DNA of 64,000 nt from assembly GCF_900188175.1 (NCBI RefSeq), contig NZ_FZOQ01000021.1:1-64000 (forward strand). The letters run 5' to 3'. Position numbers and translations under genes: made by a program. The notes below the pieces were generated by a model that saw nothing but the letters and a program-made list of their open reading frames with translations, did no database searches and was not told the DNA's origin. The DNA comes from Pontibacter ummariensis (GTDB lineage: Bacteria > Bacteroidota > Bacteroidia > Cytophagales > Hymenobacteraceae). Positions 35,399 to 43,935 of this stretch are shown here, piece after piece; positions within the stretch are counted from its first letter, which is position 1; the number at the start of each line of letters is the position of its first letter.

Positions 35399-36493
35399 AT
35401 GACCTTTCAGGAATACAGAGAGCAGGTGTCGATTATTCAGGTCGCCGAGTCGCTAGGCTATGTGTTTGACCCTTTGAAGGGCAGAAAGAGCCCTGAGTTC
35501 AAGCACCCTGACGGAGACAGAATCATCATTAACAACCCAGGCGACAGCTCCCGGCAGATGTACTTCAACCGGGATGGAAGCAACGACAAAGGGTCGGTGA
35601 TAGATTTTGTGGCCAACCGGCTGCATCGCTTCCAGGGAAGCTTTCGCAATGAGATCGACGGTATCAATAGGGTGCTATCTAGGTATGCCTATGCCTCTCA
35701 ACCCAAAGCTCCAATTTACAATGTTACGGAAGCAAAGCCCTTTGACAAACGCAAGTTTGTCGAATCGGAGACCTCTGTTTTTAAGCTGCATTACCTGATC
35801 AAGGAACGAGGTCTCTCTAGCGAGACGGTGCAGCTGTTCCTGCCTTACATTAGGCTGGTGCGGGACGCAGAGAAGGATAATGCCTATACAAATATCGCTT
35901 TCCCACTGCAAAAGCCAACTAGTAGCGAAACGATAGGCTACGACCTGCGCAATTATGGCTTTAAGGGTGTGGCAGCGGGCAGCGACCGCAAGCACGGTGT
36001 CTGGGTAGCCGACTTTGCGCAGAATCCGGTTCTTACACGCCATGTCTACTTTGCTGAGAACCCTATTGATGCCATGAGCTTCTATCAGCTGGAGAAGGAT
36101 AAGCGAGACTTCAGCAACTCAGTGTTCGTCTCGTTTGGCGGGGGAATGTCGAGAATGCAGGTGGAGCTTTCCCTGCAGGCGTGGCCGAATGCTCAAAAGC
36201 ATACCATTTTCGATAACGATTACCAGGGAAAGATCTATGATATCTATCTGGCCACGGCGATAGCAGGTAAGCCCTACGCCTTTACAAAGAATGCCGATAG
36301 TATCACCTTCAGCTTGGATGAAAAGAAATTTGATATTCCTGTAGACAAGCTGAGCCTTTTTGCCTTTGAGAAGAACTCCGGTATTCGTTCCGGACTTCAG
36401 GTGCATAAGCCCCTTGGCCATAAAGACTATAACGACATTATACATCCCAAAAATGACCAGGAGAACCGTATCCCTATGAAAGTGAAGTTATGA
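35399..36493 (+). CDS. DUF3991/Toprim-domain protein (mobile-element primase-like)
   Basis: A 364-residue protein with an N-terminal CHC2-like/DUF3991 region (VAESLGYVFDPLKGRKSPEF, then the NDKGSVIDFV segment near residue 60). A Toprim-type domain follows, whose acidic strand is HVYFAENPIDAMSFYQ (Glu near residue 218) and HTIFDNDYQGK (Asp pair near residue 275). These are typical of plasmid and conjugative-element primase-like proteins. It may help in priming the transferred strand. I chose the ATG at 35399, after the upstream stop, over the earlier in-frame codon at 35372. Confidence 0.82.
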   Translation: MTFQEYREQVSIIQVAESLGYVFDPLKGRKSPEFKHPDGDRIIINNPGDSSRQMYFNRDGSNDKGSVIDFVANRLHRFQGSFRNEIDGINRVLSRYAYASQPKAPIYNVTEAKPFDKRKFVESETSVFKLHYLIKERGLSSETVQLFLPYIRLVRDAEKDNAYTNIAFPLQKPTSSETIGYDLRNYGFKGVAAGSDRKHGVWVADFAQNPVLTRHVYFAENPIDAMSFYQLEKDKRDFSNSVFVSFGGGMSRMQVELSLQAWPNAQKHTIFDNDYQGKIYDIYLATAIAGKPYAFTKNADSITFSLDEKKFDIPVDKLSLFAFEKNSGIRSGLQVHKPLGHKDYNDIIHPKNDQENRIPMKVKL

Positions 36494-36628
36494 GCTGGGA
36501 TCTAGTATAGCAGTCAAAGACTGTAGGAGATGAAATGCAGTTTCTGTGTTTCACATGGCTGTTACGGTTAATTAAGTCTCTGTAGAAAATATTTTTCACC
36601 TAACTATAAACCATTTAATTTTTAGGCT

Positions 36629-37069
36629 ATGAAAAAGCTATCTCTCTTCTCCCTTCTGTTATGTACAGTTCTATTTTTTGCTGGTTGTGATGACGAAAGC
36701 GAGGGCCATGTCCTGCCTGATACTGCTACTTATCGGGTTGATTACAGTCAGTCTGGGGATTATGAGAAGTTCATTAAGATTATCACCATTGGAGGTGGCG
36801 ATTTCAAAGTGAGGGGTACTGGTGAAGCCATGCCGCCCGTGTTATTTGATGGGAACCTTTCGGAGACGTCGTATTCTTTTGAAGCAGATAATGTAAGGGA
36901 GCTTACCATTCATGCTGCCAATGAATTTAGTGCCGTAGAGGAAGGTCCTGCTTCCATGCAGATGCGCTTTGTTATCTATAAGAACGGCAAGCAGATTGAT
37001 GAGAAGACCTTCAATTACAATGAGGCTTCAGGGGAGAAGAACGAATACTTGAATTATAAGGCTAAATAG
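36629..37069 (+). CDS. Small lipoprotein of unknown function
   Basis: A 146-residue predicted lipoprotein: a signal peptide with lipobox FAGC (lipidated Cys near residue 20), then an acidic DDES linker. A beta-rich domain of about 110 residues follows, with repeated Tyr/Phe-containing strands, possibly Ig-like. I do not recognise the family. It stands alone between the toprim gene and a convergent marR. Its place just beyond the element genes means it could belong to the element or to the host. Confidence 0.7.
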   Translation: MKKLSLFSLLLCTVLFFAGCDDESEGHVLPDTATYRVDYSQSGDYEKFIKIITIGGGDFKVRGTGEAMPPVLFDGNLSETSYSFEADNVRELTIHAANEFSAVEEGPASMQMRFVIYKNGKQIDEKTFNYNEASGEKNEYLNYKAK

Positions 37070-37343
37070 TAGACACTTTTCATCCTGTTCATGCTGCGCC
37101 ATCTGGTAAAAGAGATTGCCAAAACAGTATAGACTTAATTATTTCTTCTACACAAAGCGTGTTGTAAGTATGTCATGAAGGCTTTGCTCTTAACTGGCAC
37201 ATATAAAGAGTAATATTTATATAATAGCTGTTATAAGGGAAAGGCCGTTTGCAGGCTCCTGGAGGGGTGCCGCTGTTGGCACTTTTAAGGGCAAGAAAAG
37301 ACTGTAGGAAAAGGTCCTGCTAGTGGTGAGCTATTCTTGCACG

Positions 37344-37838
37344 TCAGTCTGCTCTGCAGCAAGCGTTCCCCCAAGCTCTCTCTCTTAGGGACTCTCTTAC
37401 CTTGTGAAGCAGCTCTGCCAATTCTTTAGCTTCTTCCTCAGTAAGGCTCTCTATCATGGCATCCACTTGGTGCAAATCCTTATCAATAGCTCCCAAAGCT
37501 TTCTGTCCCTTATCTGATATCAGGATATTGACCAAGCGCTTATCTCCTATGTTTGTAGTGACCTCCACCAGCCCCTTTCCTTGCAAACGGCTTACCAGCC
37601 GCGAGGCATCGGACATCCTGTCCAACATCTTCTCGCGCAGGAAGGAAGTGGACACGGGCCGGGGGTACTGGTCGCGCAGGATGCGCAGGGCGTTATACTG
37701 CTGCCCCGTCAGGCCATACTTTTGAAAGAATCTGTTGTAGCTGTTCGAAAGAAAGCCATACGTATACAGAATACTCATGCTGGCTTTCTGCCATTCATTC
37801 CGAAATGATTTGACGCCTAATTGGTTCTCTAAGTTCAT
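37344..37838 (-). CDS. MarR-family transcriptional regulator
   Basis: A 164-residue winged-helix regulator. The winged-helix core spans about residues 45-110. GLTGQQYNALRILRDQ begins it, RMSDASRLVSRLQGKGLV is the recognition helix and wing start, and NIGDKRLVNILISDKG is the wing. N- and C-terminal helices form the dimer interface. MarR proteins usually repress neighbouring efflux or redox genes in response to phenolic or oxidative ligands. No divergent partner adjoins it; the nearest plausible target is the SDR gene at 39492, beyond a transposase remnant. Confidence 0.9.
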   Translation of the reverse strand: MNLENQLGVKSFRNEWQKASMSILYTYGFLSNSYNRFFQKYGLTGQQYNALRILRDQYPRPVSTSFLREKMLDRMSDASRLVSRLQGKGLVEVTTNIGDKRLVNILISDKGQKALGAIDKDLHQVDAMIESLTEEEAKELAELLHKVRESLRERAWGNACCRAD

Positions 37839-38319
37839 AAGTGCAGTCAGGTGAGTTTACCAAGTATAGTAAAAAATAATGATACTTCCACGCTTTACAA
37901 GCCTGCTCAAAATAGTAGGTGTTGCTTTGACTCAGTAGCCTGCTGAACTAAGTGTTCCAGCAGTTGGTAAATCCTTTCGCTTGCATCCCCAGGTATCACG
38001 GGCCTTTTGACTTCATCCCCTTTCCTATTTATCATCCTATGTTTGGATACAGTACCGGACCTACTATTTTTCCCTTTTGTTGATTGGGGTGAGAAGCTAT
38101 CGAAACAGAGAAAATAGGTATCTATATACTTGAAGACAAGAAAACTGGGTAAGGAATAAGATTCCTATTTATCAAGGGCTCATAAATCCGTGCCTTATGA
38201 CAATTCCCTTACCCGGCTTCTTAACCTTGGACAGTTCATTAGGCCCGGAGCCTGCATCAGGATGCCTGATTGCTAGAGAACCTATCTTTTGTCGCAAGTT
38301 CAACCAATATAAGCATAGT
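37839..38319. other. Non-coding stretch upstream of marR
   Basis: About 480 bp with no supported gene. It should include the marR promoter (minus strand) and the left part of the decayed IS110 element, whose exact end I cannot place. Confidence 0.4.
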
Positions 38320-38771
38320 GTGATTGAGCAAACTTACATTGGTATCAACATGTCCAAAGACAGCTTTATGGTCGCCACAAGACAAGAAAACAAAATTGCC
38401 ACTTTCCTGCACAGCAACGACAGGAAGGGGTATTCGAAAGTTCATCCAGAGTCTGCCTGACTAAATTTGGTGCATCATGGAGGCCACCAGGGTTTACAGC
38501 CTGCAACTGGCCATCGCTCTCTATGAAAAAGGAATCAAGGTGTCGGTGGTGAACCCCTTGCAGATCAAGCGCTTTGCCCAAACCAAGCTCAAGCGGACGA
38601 AAACAGACAAGGTGGATGCGGCGCTGATCGCAAGCAGCAGCAGTAGCAGCAGCAGCGCATGTCCCTGAAGATGCTGGTCAAGGGCCTGAATCAGTTGCAC
38701 GCCCTGTCTCAATTGGAGGAAGCGGACAAAGCTGCTCTAAAGGCTTGTAAAACGGTCTTGACAAGCATATA
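38320..38771 (+). pseudogene. IS110-family transposase, decayed
   Basis: Fragments of a DEDD transposase in several frames. YIGINMSKDSF is the first catalytic strand, with Asp replaced by Asn. After a frame change near 38425 it reads GIRKFIQSLPD, then an in-frame TAA and MEATRVYSLQLAIALYEKG, and VNPLQIKRFAQTKLKRTKTDKVDA. An AGC repeat and another shift precede LKMLVKGLNQLHALSQLEE. The C-terminal transposase domain is missing or unrecognisable. Clearly inactive; a sign of past insertions in this stretch. Confidence 0.88.
38633..38656. repeat. (AGC)8-like microsatellite inside the IS110 remnant
   Basis: Eight consecutive triplets, AGC except for one AGT in the fourth position, giving a poly-Ser run in one frame. 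Probably slippage expansion in a gene no longer under selection. Confidence 0.8.
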
Positions 38772-39491
38772 AAATCAAGTTGAAGAGTTGAGTGCCTGAT
38801 GAAGCAAACGGCTGAGAAGCCCGCCAGGAGGAAAAAAGAGTGTCTAAGGGATTCGGTACAAACGTAGGATGAACGGGGCTTGCCGCGTCTTTAGACAGCT
38901 TCCTTGATCTCTAAAAGAGAGGCTGCTGCATCTAGGGTCAAGTTTTTGGGTTTCCCAACATAAGCACTAGTTAGTCCCTTTTTACTCTCCAAAGCAGACT
39001 TATTTCTTTCAAAAGTCAACTTTCTTTCCTTTTCGGACAGGTCAGCAAGCAGGCAAAGAGTGAAGCTATCGGCCACATGCCTTAGAATTAACTGTGAATT
39101 CCAAGAAGGAAGAAATAAAAACACCGGCCACTAACACCGCCAGCTTCTCTACTCATAAGCTGCTAATAGCAGCTGTTGTGCTGTTTTTGCCAGCAGGGTA
39201 AAAACGCACAACAGCTTAAGCATATTTACTCCTAAAAAAAGGCCGCCAGACACGCTTGAAGGAATTGGCTGAAGAAGAACTGCGTTTATCCTGCGCGAAT
39301 CACCGCACCTGCTCGTAAAAAGCCTGCAGCAGCTGGCCGAATGTCAGGGGGCAGAAAACTAAAAGTCTGTCGGAAGAGGTTTAATTTTATGTGCAAATGT
39401 TGGATGAACTAGCTTGAAGCCTTCCAATAACAAAAGCTGGTCAAAAGAGTACTCTTCTAAAACGCACTAGTATTTTATTTTAAGTCTTCAT
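38772..39491. other. Gene-poor stretch between IS110 remnant and SDR gene
   Basis: About 720 bp. Short frames on both strands do not look like known proteins and have no recognisable motifs. Probably debris of inserted elements plus the SDR promoter. Confidence 0.4.
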
Positions 39492-40313
39492 ATGAATTCA
39501 GAAAGAAAAGACAAAACCATTGTCCTTACCGGCGGCAGCTCTGGAATTGGGGCCGCGGCCGCAAGGATCCTTACTGAAACAGGGGCATGGTTTGTCATTC
39601 CAGGACGCTCCGGGGAAACCAAAAAACTGGCAGCTGAGCTGGATTGCGACTATTACCTGGTTGATTATTCCAGCTTTTCATTAGTAAAGAAGTTCGCACA
39701 GGACCTGCTGGAAAAGTACCCGCAGATAGATGTACTGGTAAACAACGTGGGGGGAGTAATTGCTGACAGGCACCTTACAGAAGATGGACATGAAATGACA
39801 TTACAGGTCAATCACCTCTCGGGTTTCCTGTTAACAAACCTACTGAAGGAGAGACTGGAAGAGTCCAAAGCCACTGTGATTAATACCTCGAGCTTAGCCA
39901 ACGTCATGGGTAAGATTGACTTTAATGACCTGGAGAACGAGAAAAGCTACAGTGCTATGAAGGTTTACGGAACTGCCAAATTAATGAATATCCTTCATGC
40001 CATGGAGATCAACAGGCGTTTTAAAGGCGTAAGCGCAGCCTCTTTCCATCCAGGTGCAGTTAGCTCCGGGTTTGCACGTGAGGGCAGTAGCCTGGTTAAA
40101 TGGTTTTACGAAACGCCCCTAAAAAACCTGTTTCTGATCTCTCCTGAAAAGGGGGCTGATACCTTGTCTGGCTTATTTCCGGTGAAGCAGGAAAAGACTG
40201 GCAGCCTGGTGAGTATTACCAAAAAAAAGCCTGGCCGAATAAGCCGCCATGCCAATGCCACCAATGCCGAAAAGCTATGGGAGGCATCTGAAAAGCTCAT
40301 CGGAGAAGTATAA
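39492..40313 (+). CDS. Short-chain dehydrogenase/reductase
   Basis: A 273-residue classical SDR oxidoreductase with a Rossmann fold. The NAD(P)-binding motif TGGSSGIG is near residue 13, NNVGG near residue 84, and the catalytic Ser in NTSSLAN near 133. The catalytic Tyr-x3-Lys (YGTAK) is at residues 159-163. It resembles retinol-dehydrogenase/WW-domain oxidoreductase-like SDRs in length and in the HPGAVSSGF segment. Substrate unknown. It is convergent with the MBL-fold gene, with 3 bp between them. Confidence 0.92.
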   Translation: MNSERKDKTIVLTGGSSGIGAAAARILTETGAWFVIPGRSGETKKLAAELDCDYYLVDYSSFSLVKKFAQDLLEKYPQIDVLVNNVGGVIADRHLTEDGHEMTLQVNHLSGFLLTNLLKERLEESKATVINTSSLANVMGKIDFNDLENEKSYSAMKVYGTAKLMNILHAMEINRRFKGVSAASFHPGAVSSGFAREGSSLVKWFYETPLKNLFLISPEKGADTLSGLFPVKQEKTGSLVSITKKKPGRISRHANATNAEKLWEASEKLIGEV

Positions 40314-40316
40314 TAG

Positions 40317-41435
40317 TTACTTAACCCCTTCCCACCAAACCTTGGGGTGCTCCAGGGTATCACTTAGGTTTACTTTTTCGCCTATCATGGGGTGTAATAC
40401 AGGCATATTCTTTTTTCGGGCCTCCTCGGTCAACCTTTTTATAGGCTCATTCCAGGCGTGGTTAGAGAGGGAAAATTTACCCCAGTGGGCCGGGAAAAGT
40501 TGCTTTGCATGCAAATCCTTCGCCGCCTGTACTACCTCCTCGGGCATCATGTGGATGTATTTCCAGCTTTTATCATACTGCCCGTTTTCCAGGATTACCA
40601 GGTCAAAAGGACCAAACCGCTCACCTATAGTTTTAAAGTGGGAGTCGTAGCCGGAATCACCACCCATGTATATCCTTTTCGTGGGAGTGGTTAATACATA
40701 AGACATCCACAGGGAAACATTTCTTTTAAAACCCCTGCCTGAGAAATGCCGTGCAGGAGCGGTATTTACCCTAAAGTCCTTTTCTAACAAGATCTCTTCG
40801 TTCCAGTCTTTTTCTATTATTTTGTCGGCATTATAACCCCAGCGTTCCAGGTGAGCCCCCACTCCCAAGCCTGTTATTACTTTTTTTACCTTAGGTTCAA
40901 GAGCCTCTACGGTTTCATAATCAAGGTGGTCCCAATGGTCGTGGGTAATGAAAAGGTAATCAATATCAGGTAAGTCCGCAGGCATATACCTGTCACTCCC
41001 TTTAAAGCTCCTCGTGGTGAATTTTACCGGAGATGCACTACCGCTCAACACAGGGTCTACAAGAAATTTCTTTCCGGCCAGCTGCATGAAATAAGAAGAA
41101 TGTCCAAACCAGACAATTATATCTTCCTCAGGATTCAGGTTCAGGAGATCAATCTTTTTACCGGGCAAGCTATCAGAAGGTGTTCTGCTGGCCTTGTCTC
41201 CAAGCAGAAATTCTTTCATCATGGTAAAATAACTGGCTCCTTCCGTGAGCATGGGCGTAGGATTTAAATTCTGAAACTGCCCATTTTTGTAATTTGGAGA
41301 ATTTTTTACCCTTTCCAGCCTGGGTCCTGTAGGAATACTGCCAAACTGCGGCTGCTGCATAAAGAGGTACACTGCCAGCACAAGCACCAGAATAACAGCT
41401 AAAATAACAACCAACACACTCATAAGCTTGCGCAT
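40317..41435 (-). CDS. Membrane-anchored MBL-fold metallohydrolase (UlaG/NAPE-PLD-like)
   Basis: A 372-residue protein with an N-terminal transmembrane helix (about residues 5-28) and a metallo-beta-lactamase fold. The metal motif HDHWDH is near residue 165, and APARHFSGRGF and GGDSGYD (later His and Asp ligands) follow. The closest relatives in pattern are L-ascorbate-6-phosphate-lactonase-like and N-acylphosphatidylethanolamine phospholipase D-like enzymes. Because it is membrane-anchored it may act on a lipid, but this is inference. Confidence 0.88.
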   Translation of the reverse strand: MRKLMSVLVVILAVILVLVLAVYLFMQQPQFGSIPTGPRLERVKNSPNYKNGQFQNLNPTPMLTEGASYFTMMKEFLLGDKASRTPSDSLPGKKIDLLNLNPEEDIIVWFGHSSYFMQLAGKKFLVDPVLSGSASPVKFTTRSFKGSDRYMPADLPDIDYLFITHDHWDHLDYETVEALEPKVKKVITGLGVGAHLERWGYNADKIIEKDWNEEILLEKDFRVNTAPARHFSGRGFKRNVSLWMSYVLTTPTKRIYMGGDSGYDSHFKTIGERFGPFDLVILENGQYDKSWKYIHMMPEEVVQAAKDLHAKQLFPAHWGKFSLSNHAWNEPIKRLTEEARKKNMPVLHPMIGEKVNLSDTLEHPKVWWEGVK

Positions 41436-41479
41436 CTTTATCTAAATAATCAACTTTTTTTAAATGTCGGACAGGCTTT

Positions 41480-41850
41480 TTCATACCAGCGATCTCCAGG
41501 ACATCCCCTTTATACGCCCGGTTAATAGCATTGAGCATTGCCTGCCCTAACTCCAGTAAAGTGTAAATGCTTTTTTGCGCCAGTTTCCGTAATATTGGGA
41601 TCATCCACATTGTGTATCTGTAATATTTAATGTTCTTCTTTTCAAGCGTAGGTGTTCCAGAAGTCTGGGCCGGATCTTAAACTTTTAAAAGAAGGCCTCA
41701 TAAGGTCGTTTTCGGATTTCCCTTTTACCCTTCCCTTTTCTGCGCTATCCGTGCCTGCTCCGGACACAAAGCAAAACGTCATGTTGGTATTTAACCTGAC
41801 CGGGTAGAAGCAGAATCGGTGGAGGAGGTAGGTAAGCCGGAGAAACACCT
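41480..41850 (-). pseudogene. NAD-dependent epimerase-like protein, C-terminal remnant
   Basis: Three frames on the minus strand together give the C-terminal half of a small NAD(P)H-binding epimerase-like protein. Frame one reads NMTFCFVSGAGTDSAEKGR, then VKGKSENDLM. Frame two gives KIRPRLLEHL. Frame three gives KKNIKYYRYTMWMIPILRKL and LLELGQAMLNAINR. As I recall the family, a few residues are missing after EKGR and the N-terminal cofactor half is gone. Non-functional. It lies upstream of the MBL-fold gene in the same direction. Confidence 0.7.
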
Positions 41851-42169
41851 GGGGTTTAACGTTGTCACCAAACCTTTTGTTTTATCCCACTTAATGCTTA
41901 CTTGCCTGCACAAAGTCTACAGCTTTATAGAACATTTTCTTTGGCGGTACTGAAAGTAGCAGGTAGTCTATTATCCTTGCAGCTACCGAAGCTATACTTT
42001 CTTTTTCGAAAAAGACCCGTAACGCTCGCCCCGTTCCTTATGTCGACTTCCTTCTGTTTGACATCCTCCCATTTTTATGACTGGCCTAAAGTGGAGAATT
42101 ACAGCTTCTGACACCGGTTTAATTTTTAGAGCGTTATTTGAAATTTTCCGTAATACCATCTATTTCAAA

Positions 42170-42201
42170 ATTGTTTTTATTAGACATAAAGGATAATTTT
42201 G
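42170..42201 (+). promoter_or_regulatory. Putative Bacteroidota promoter for tetR of the RND operon
   Basis: ATTG (42170-42173), a 20-base spacer, then TAATTTTG (42194-42201), an exact match to TAnnTTTG. The tetR ATG follows only 4 bases later, so the transcript would be leaderless or nearly so. An inverted repeat TTTGAAAT / ATTTCAAA (42137-42144 and 42162-42169) just upstream could be an operator. Confidence 0.45.
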
Positions 42202-42205
42202 TCGA

Positions 42206-42799
42206 ATGAAAACTAATGCAAATTATGATGTGGTAAAAGCCGGCATCGTGAAAGCCAGCAAACAGGTTTTCAGGCGGTACGGGTATACCAAGGTTTCCAT
42301 GGATGATATTTCAAAGGCTGCCGCGAAAGGCCGTAGCACGATATATCATTACTTCAAGAACAAAAAAGAGGTTTTTGAAGCATTCGCAATCGGTGAATTC
42401 ACTGAAATTATCCAGCAGGCCAAGGAGCAAATCCACCCAAATGCATCCTTGGCAGATAACCTCCTGGTGTACAATGCCAGTAAGTTAGATGGCTTGAAGG
42501 CCTTAGCTGCTGAATACGAGGGAATTTTAAGAGATCTTAGAGAGCAGGAGGGCTTGATTAGGCAACTTGGCAGAGTACTGCTTCGGGAAGAGTCTGAAGT
42601 GGTGCGGAGCCTGCTGCTTACCGGCATGGAAAGAGGGGAAATAGCAAAGTTGAGTAAAGAAGATCTGAATCTTTTGACAGAAATGATAGTAATAGCGTTG
42701 AGAAGCTTTGAACAGGAAATCTTTATCAATAACAGAATGACTGGTTTGGGAAACCGGCTAAAATGGCTTATTGACATCCTCATCAAAGGCCTGCAATGA
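42206..42799 (+). CDS. TetR-family regulator of the RND efflux operon
   Basis: A 197-residue TetR regulator. The N-terminal helix-turn-helix (about residues 12-58) contains FRRYGYTKVSMDDISKAA and GRSTIYHYFKNKKEVFEA, as expected for the family. The rest is an all-helical ligand and dimer domain. It precedes the adaptor, pump and channel genes in the same direction, 64 bp from the adaptor start, so it probably represses its own operon. It resembles the second TetR (48917-49510) in its HTH. Confidence 0.92.
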   Translation: MKTNANYDVVKAGIVKASKQVFRRYGYTKVSMDDISKAAAKGRSTIYHYFKNKKEVFEAFAIGEFTEIIQQAKEQIHPNASLADNLLVYNASKLDGLKALAAEYEGILRDLREQEGLIRQLGRVLLREESEVVRSLLLTGMERGEIAKLSKEDLNLLTEMIVIALRSFEQEIFINNRMTGLGNRLKWLIDILIKGLQ

Positions 42800-42863
42800 T
42801 TTTTTTTTCTTAAAGTTCGACAAAAATACTAAAAGTGTGCAAACGTTTAAATCTGATAACCCT

Positions 42864-43928
42864 ATGCATTGTTCAAAACTACCTTTTGCAGCTGGTCTGT
42901 TGCTAACAATACTGAGTTCGTCCTGCAGTGATGAAGCGCAGACAGAGAAGGTGTTGCAGCCTGTAAGAGTAGAAACTCTGGCGTTAGCCACTGCGCAGGC
43001 ACAAGGCGGTTCCATACAGTACACCGGCACTGTCAGGCCATCCAAGGCGGTTCGGCTGAGTTTCATGGTGTCTGGAAACGTGGTATCAATACCGGTGGAG
43101 CAAGGGCAGTATGTGAAGAAAGGACAGCTGCTTGCAACCCTCGATGAAACTACCTACCGCCGCCAGTATGAGGCCCAGCTGGCGCAGCTGCGGCTGGCGG
43201 AAGAGAACTATAAGCGTGTGGCAGAAGTGTACAGCAAAGGCAGTATCGCGGAAATCAATATGCTGCAGGCCAGGTCTCAGTTTGAGCAGGCACAGGCGGC
43301 GGCCAGAGCCACTTACCAGAATATTGCTCACACAAAGTTGTATGCGCCCCAGAGCGGGTATATCGGGTCCAAATATGTGGAGGTCGGTTCGCTGGCAAGT
43401 CCGGGTGTGCCGGTAGTTGAGATTGTGGATATTTCGCCGGTAGTTGTGGAAGTGCCGGTGCCTGAAGCTGAAGTCAACTCCTATGCGCAAGGCGATACAG
43501 CCACCGTGCAGGTGCAGGCATCGGGAGGTGAAAAGAGGACAGGAACAGTGGATGAAGTGGCTGTGCTTGCAGCAGCGGGCACTCCCAACTATACTGTTAA
43601 AATCAGCCTGCCCAACCCGGAGGAGCAGCTAAAGCCAGGAATGGTAGGCACGGTAGTTTTTGAAAACAAAAAGGGCGAAGCGGCCGACGCAACAGGCAGC
43701 AGACAGATCATTGTGCCGGTTCAGGCAGTTCAGGCTGAGTTGAACGGGCAGAATTTTGTATATGTCGCCAGCCCGGATGGGCAGAAAGCCATCCGCAAAA
43801 ACGTGCGCACCGGAAATTTGTATAACAGCGGCATTGAGGTGACAGAAGGCTTGCAAGGCTCCGAAACCTTGATTGTATCCGGCTACCATAAGCTTGCCGA
43901 CAACAGTCCCATTCAAATCATCCGATAA
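42864..43928 (+). CDS. RND efflux periplasmic adaptor, lipoprotein (AcrA/MexA type)
   Basis: A 354-residue membrane-fusion protein. The lipoprotein signal ends at SSSC (Cys near residue 21). Lipoyl half one has FMVSGNVVSIPVEQGQYVKKG. A coiled-coil hairpin follows at about residues 85-145, then lipoyl half two (KLYAPQSGYIGSKYVEVGS), beta-barrel and membrane-proximal domains. I start at the ATG at 42864: an upstream in-frame codon at 42771 would overlap tetR and hide the signal peptide. It is followed after 7 bp by the pump gene. Confidence 0.92.
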   Translation: MHCSKLPFAAGLLLTILSSSCSDEAQTEKVLQPVRVETLALATAQAQGGSIQYTGTVRPSKAVRLSFMVSGNVVSIPVEQGQYVKKGQLLATLDETTYRRQYEAQLAQLRLAEENYKRVAEVYSKGSIAEINMLQARSQFEQAQAAARATYQNIAHTKLYAPQSGYIGSKYVEVGSLASPGVPVVEIVDISPVVVEVPVPEAEVNSYAQGDTATVQVQASGGEKRTGTVDEVAVLAAAGTPNYTVKISLPNPEEQLKPGMVGTVVFENKKGEAADATGSRQIIVPVQAVQAELNGQNFVYVASPDGQKAIRKNVRTGNLYNSGIEVTEGLQGSETLIVSGYHKLADNSPIQIIR

Positions 43929-43935
43929 ACAGCAC

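Noticed and set aside
36511..36523. CAGTC-AAA-GACTG as a terminator after the toprim gene
   Set aside because: The stem is only 5 bp and no T-run follows.
38891..39124. 77-codon frame on the minus strand
   Set aside because: No similarity that I can recognise; it lies in transposon debris.
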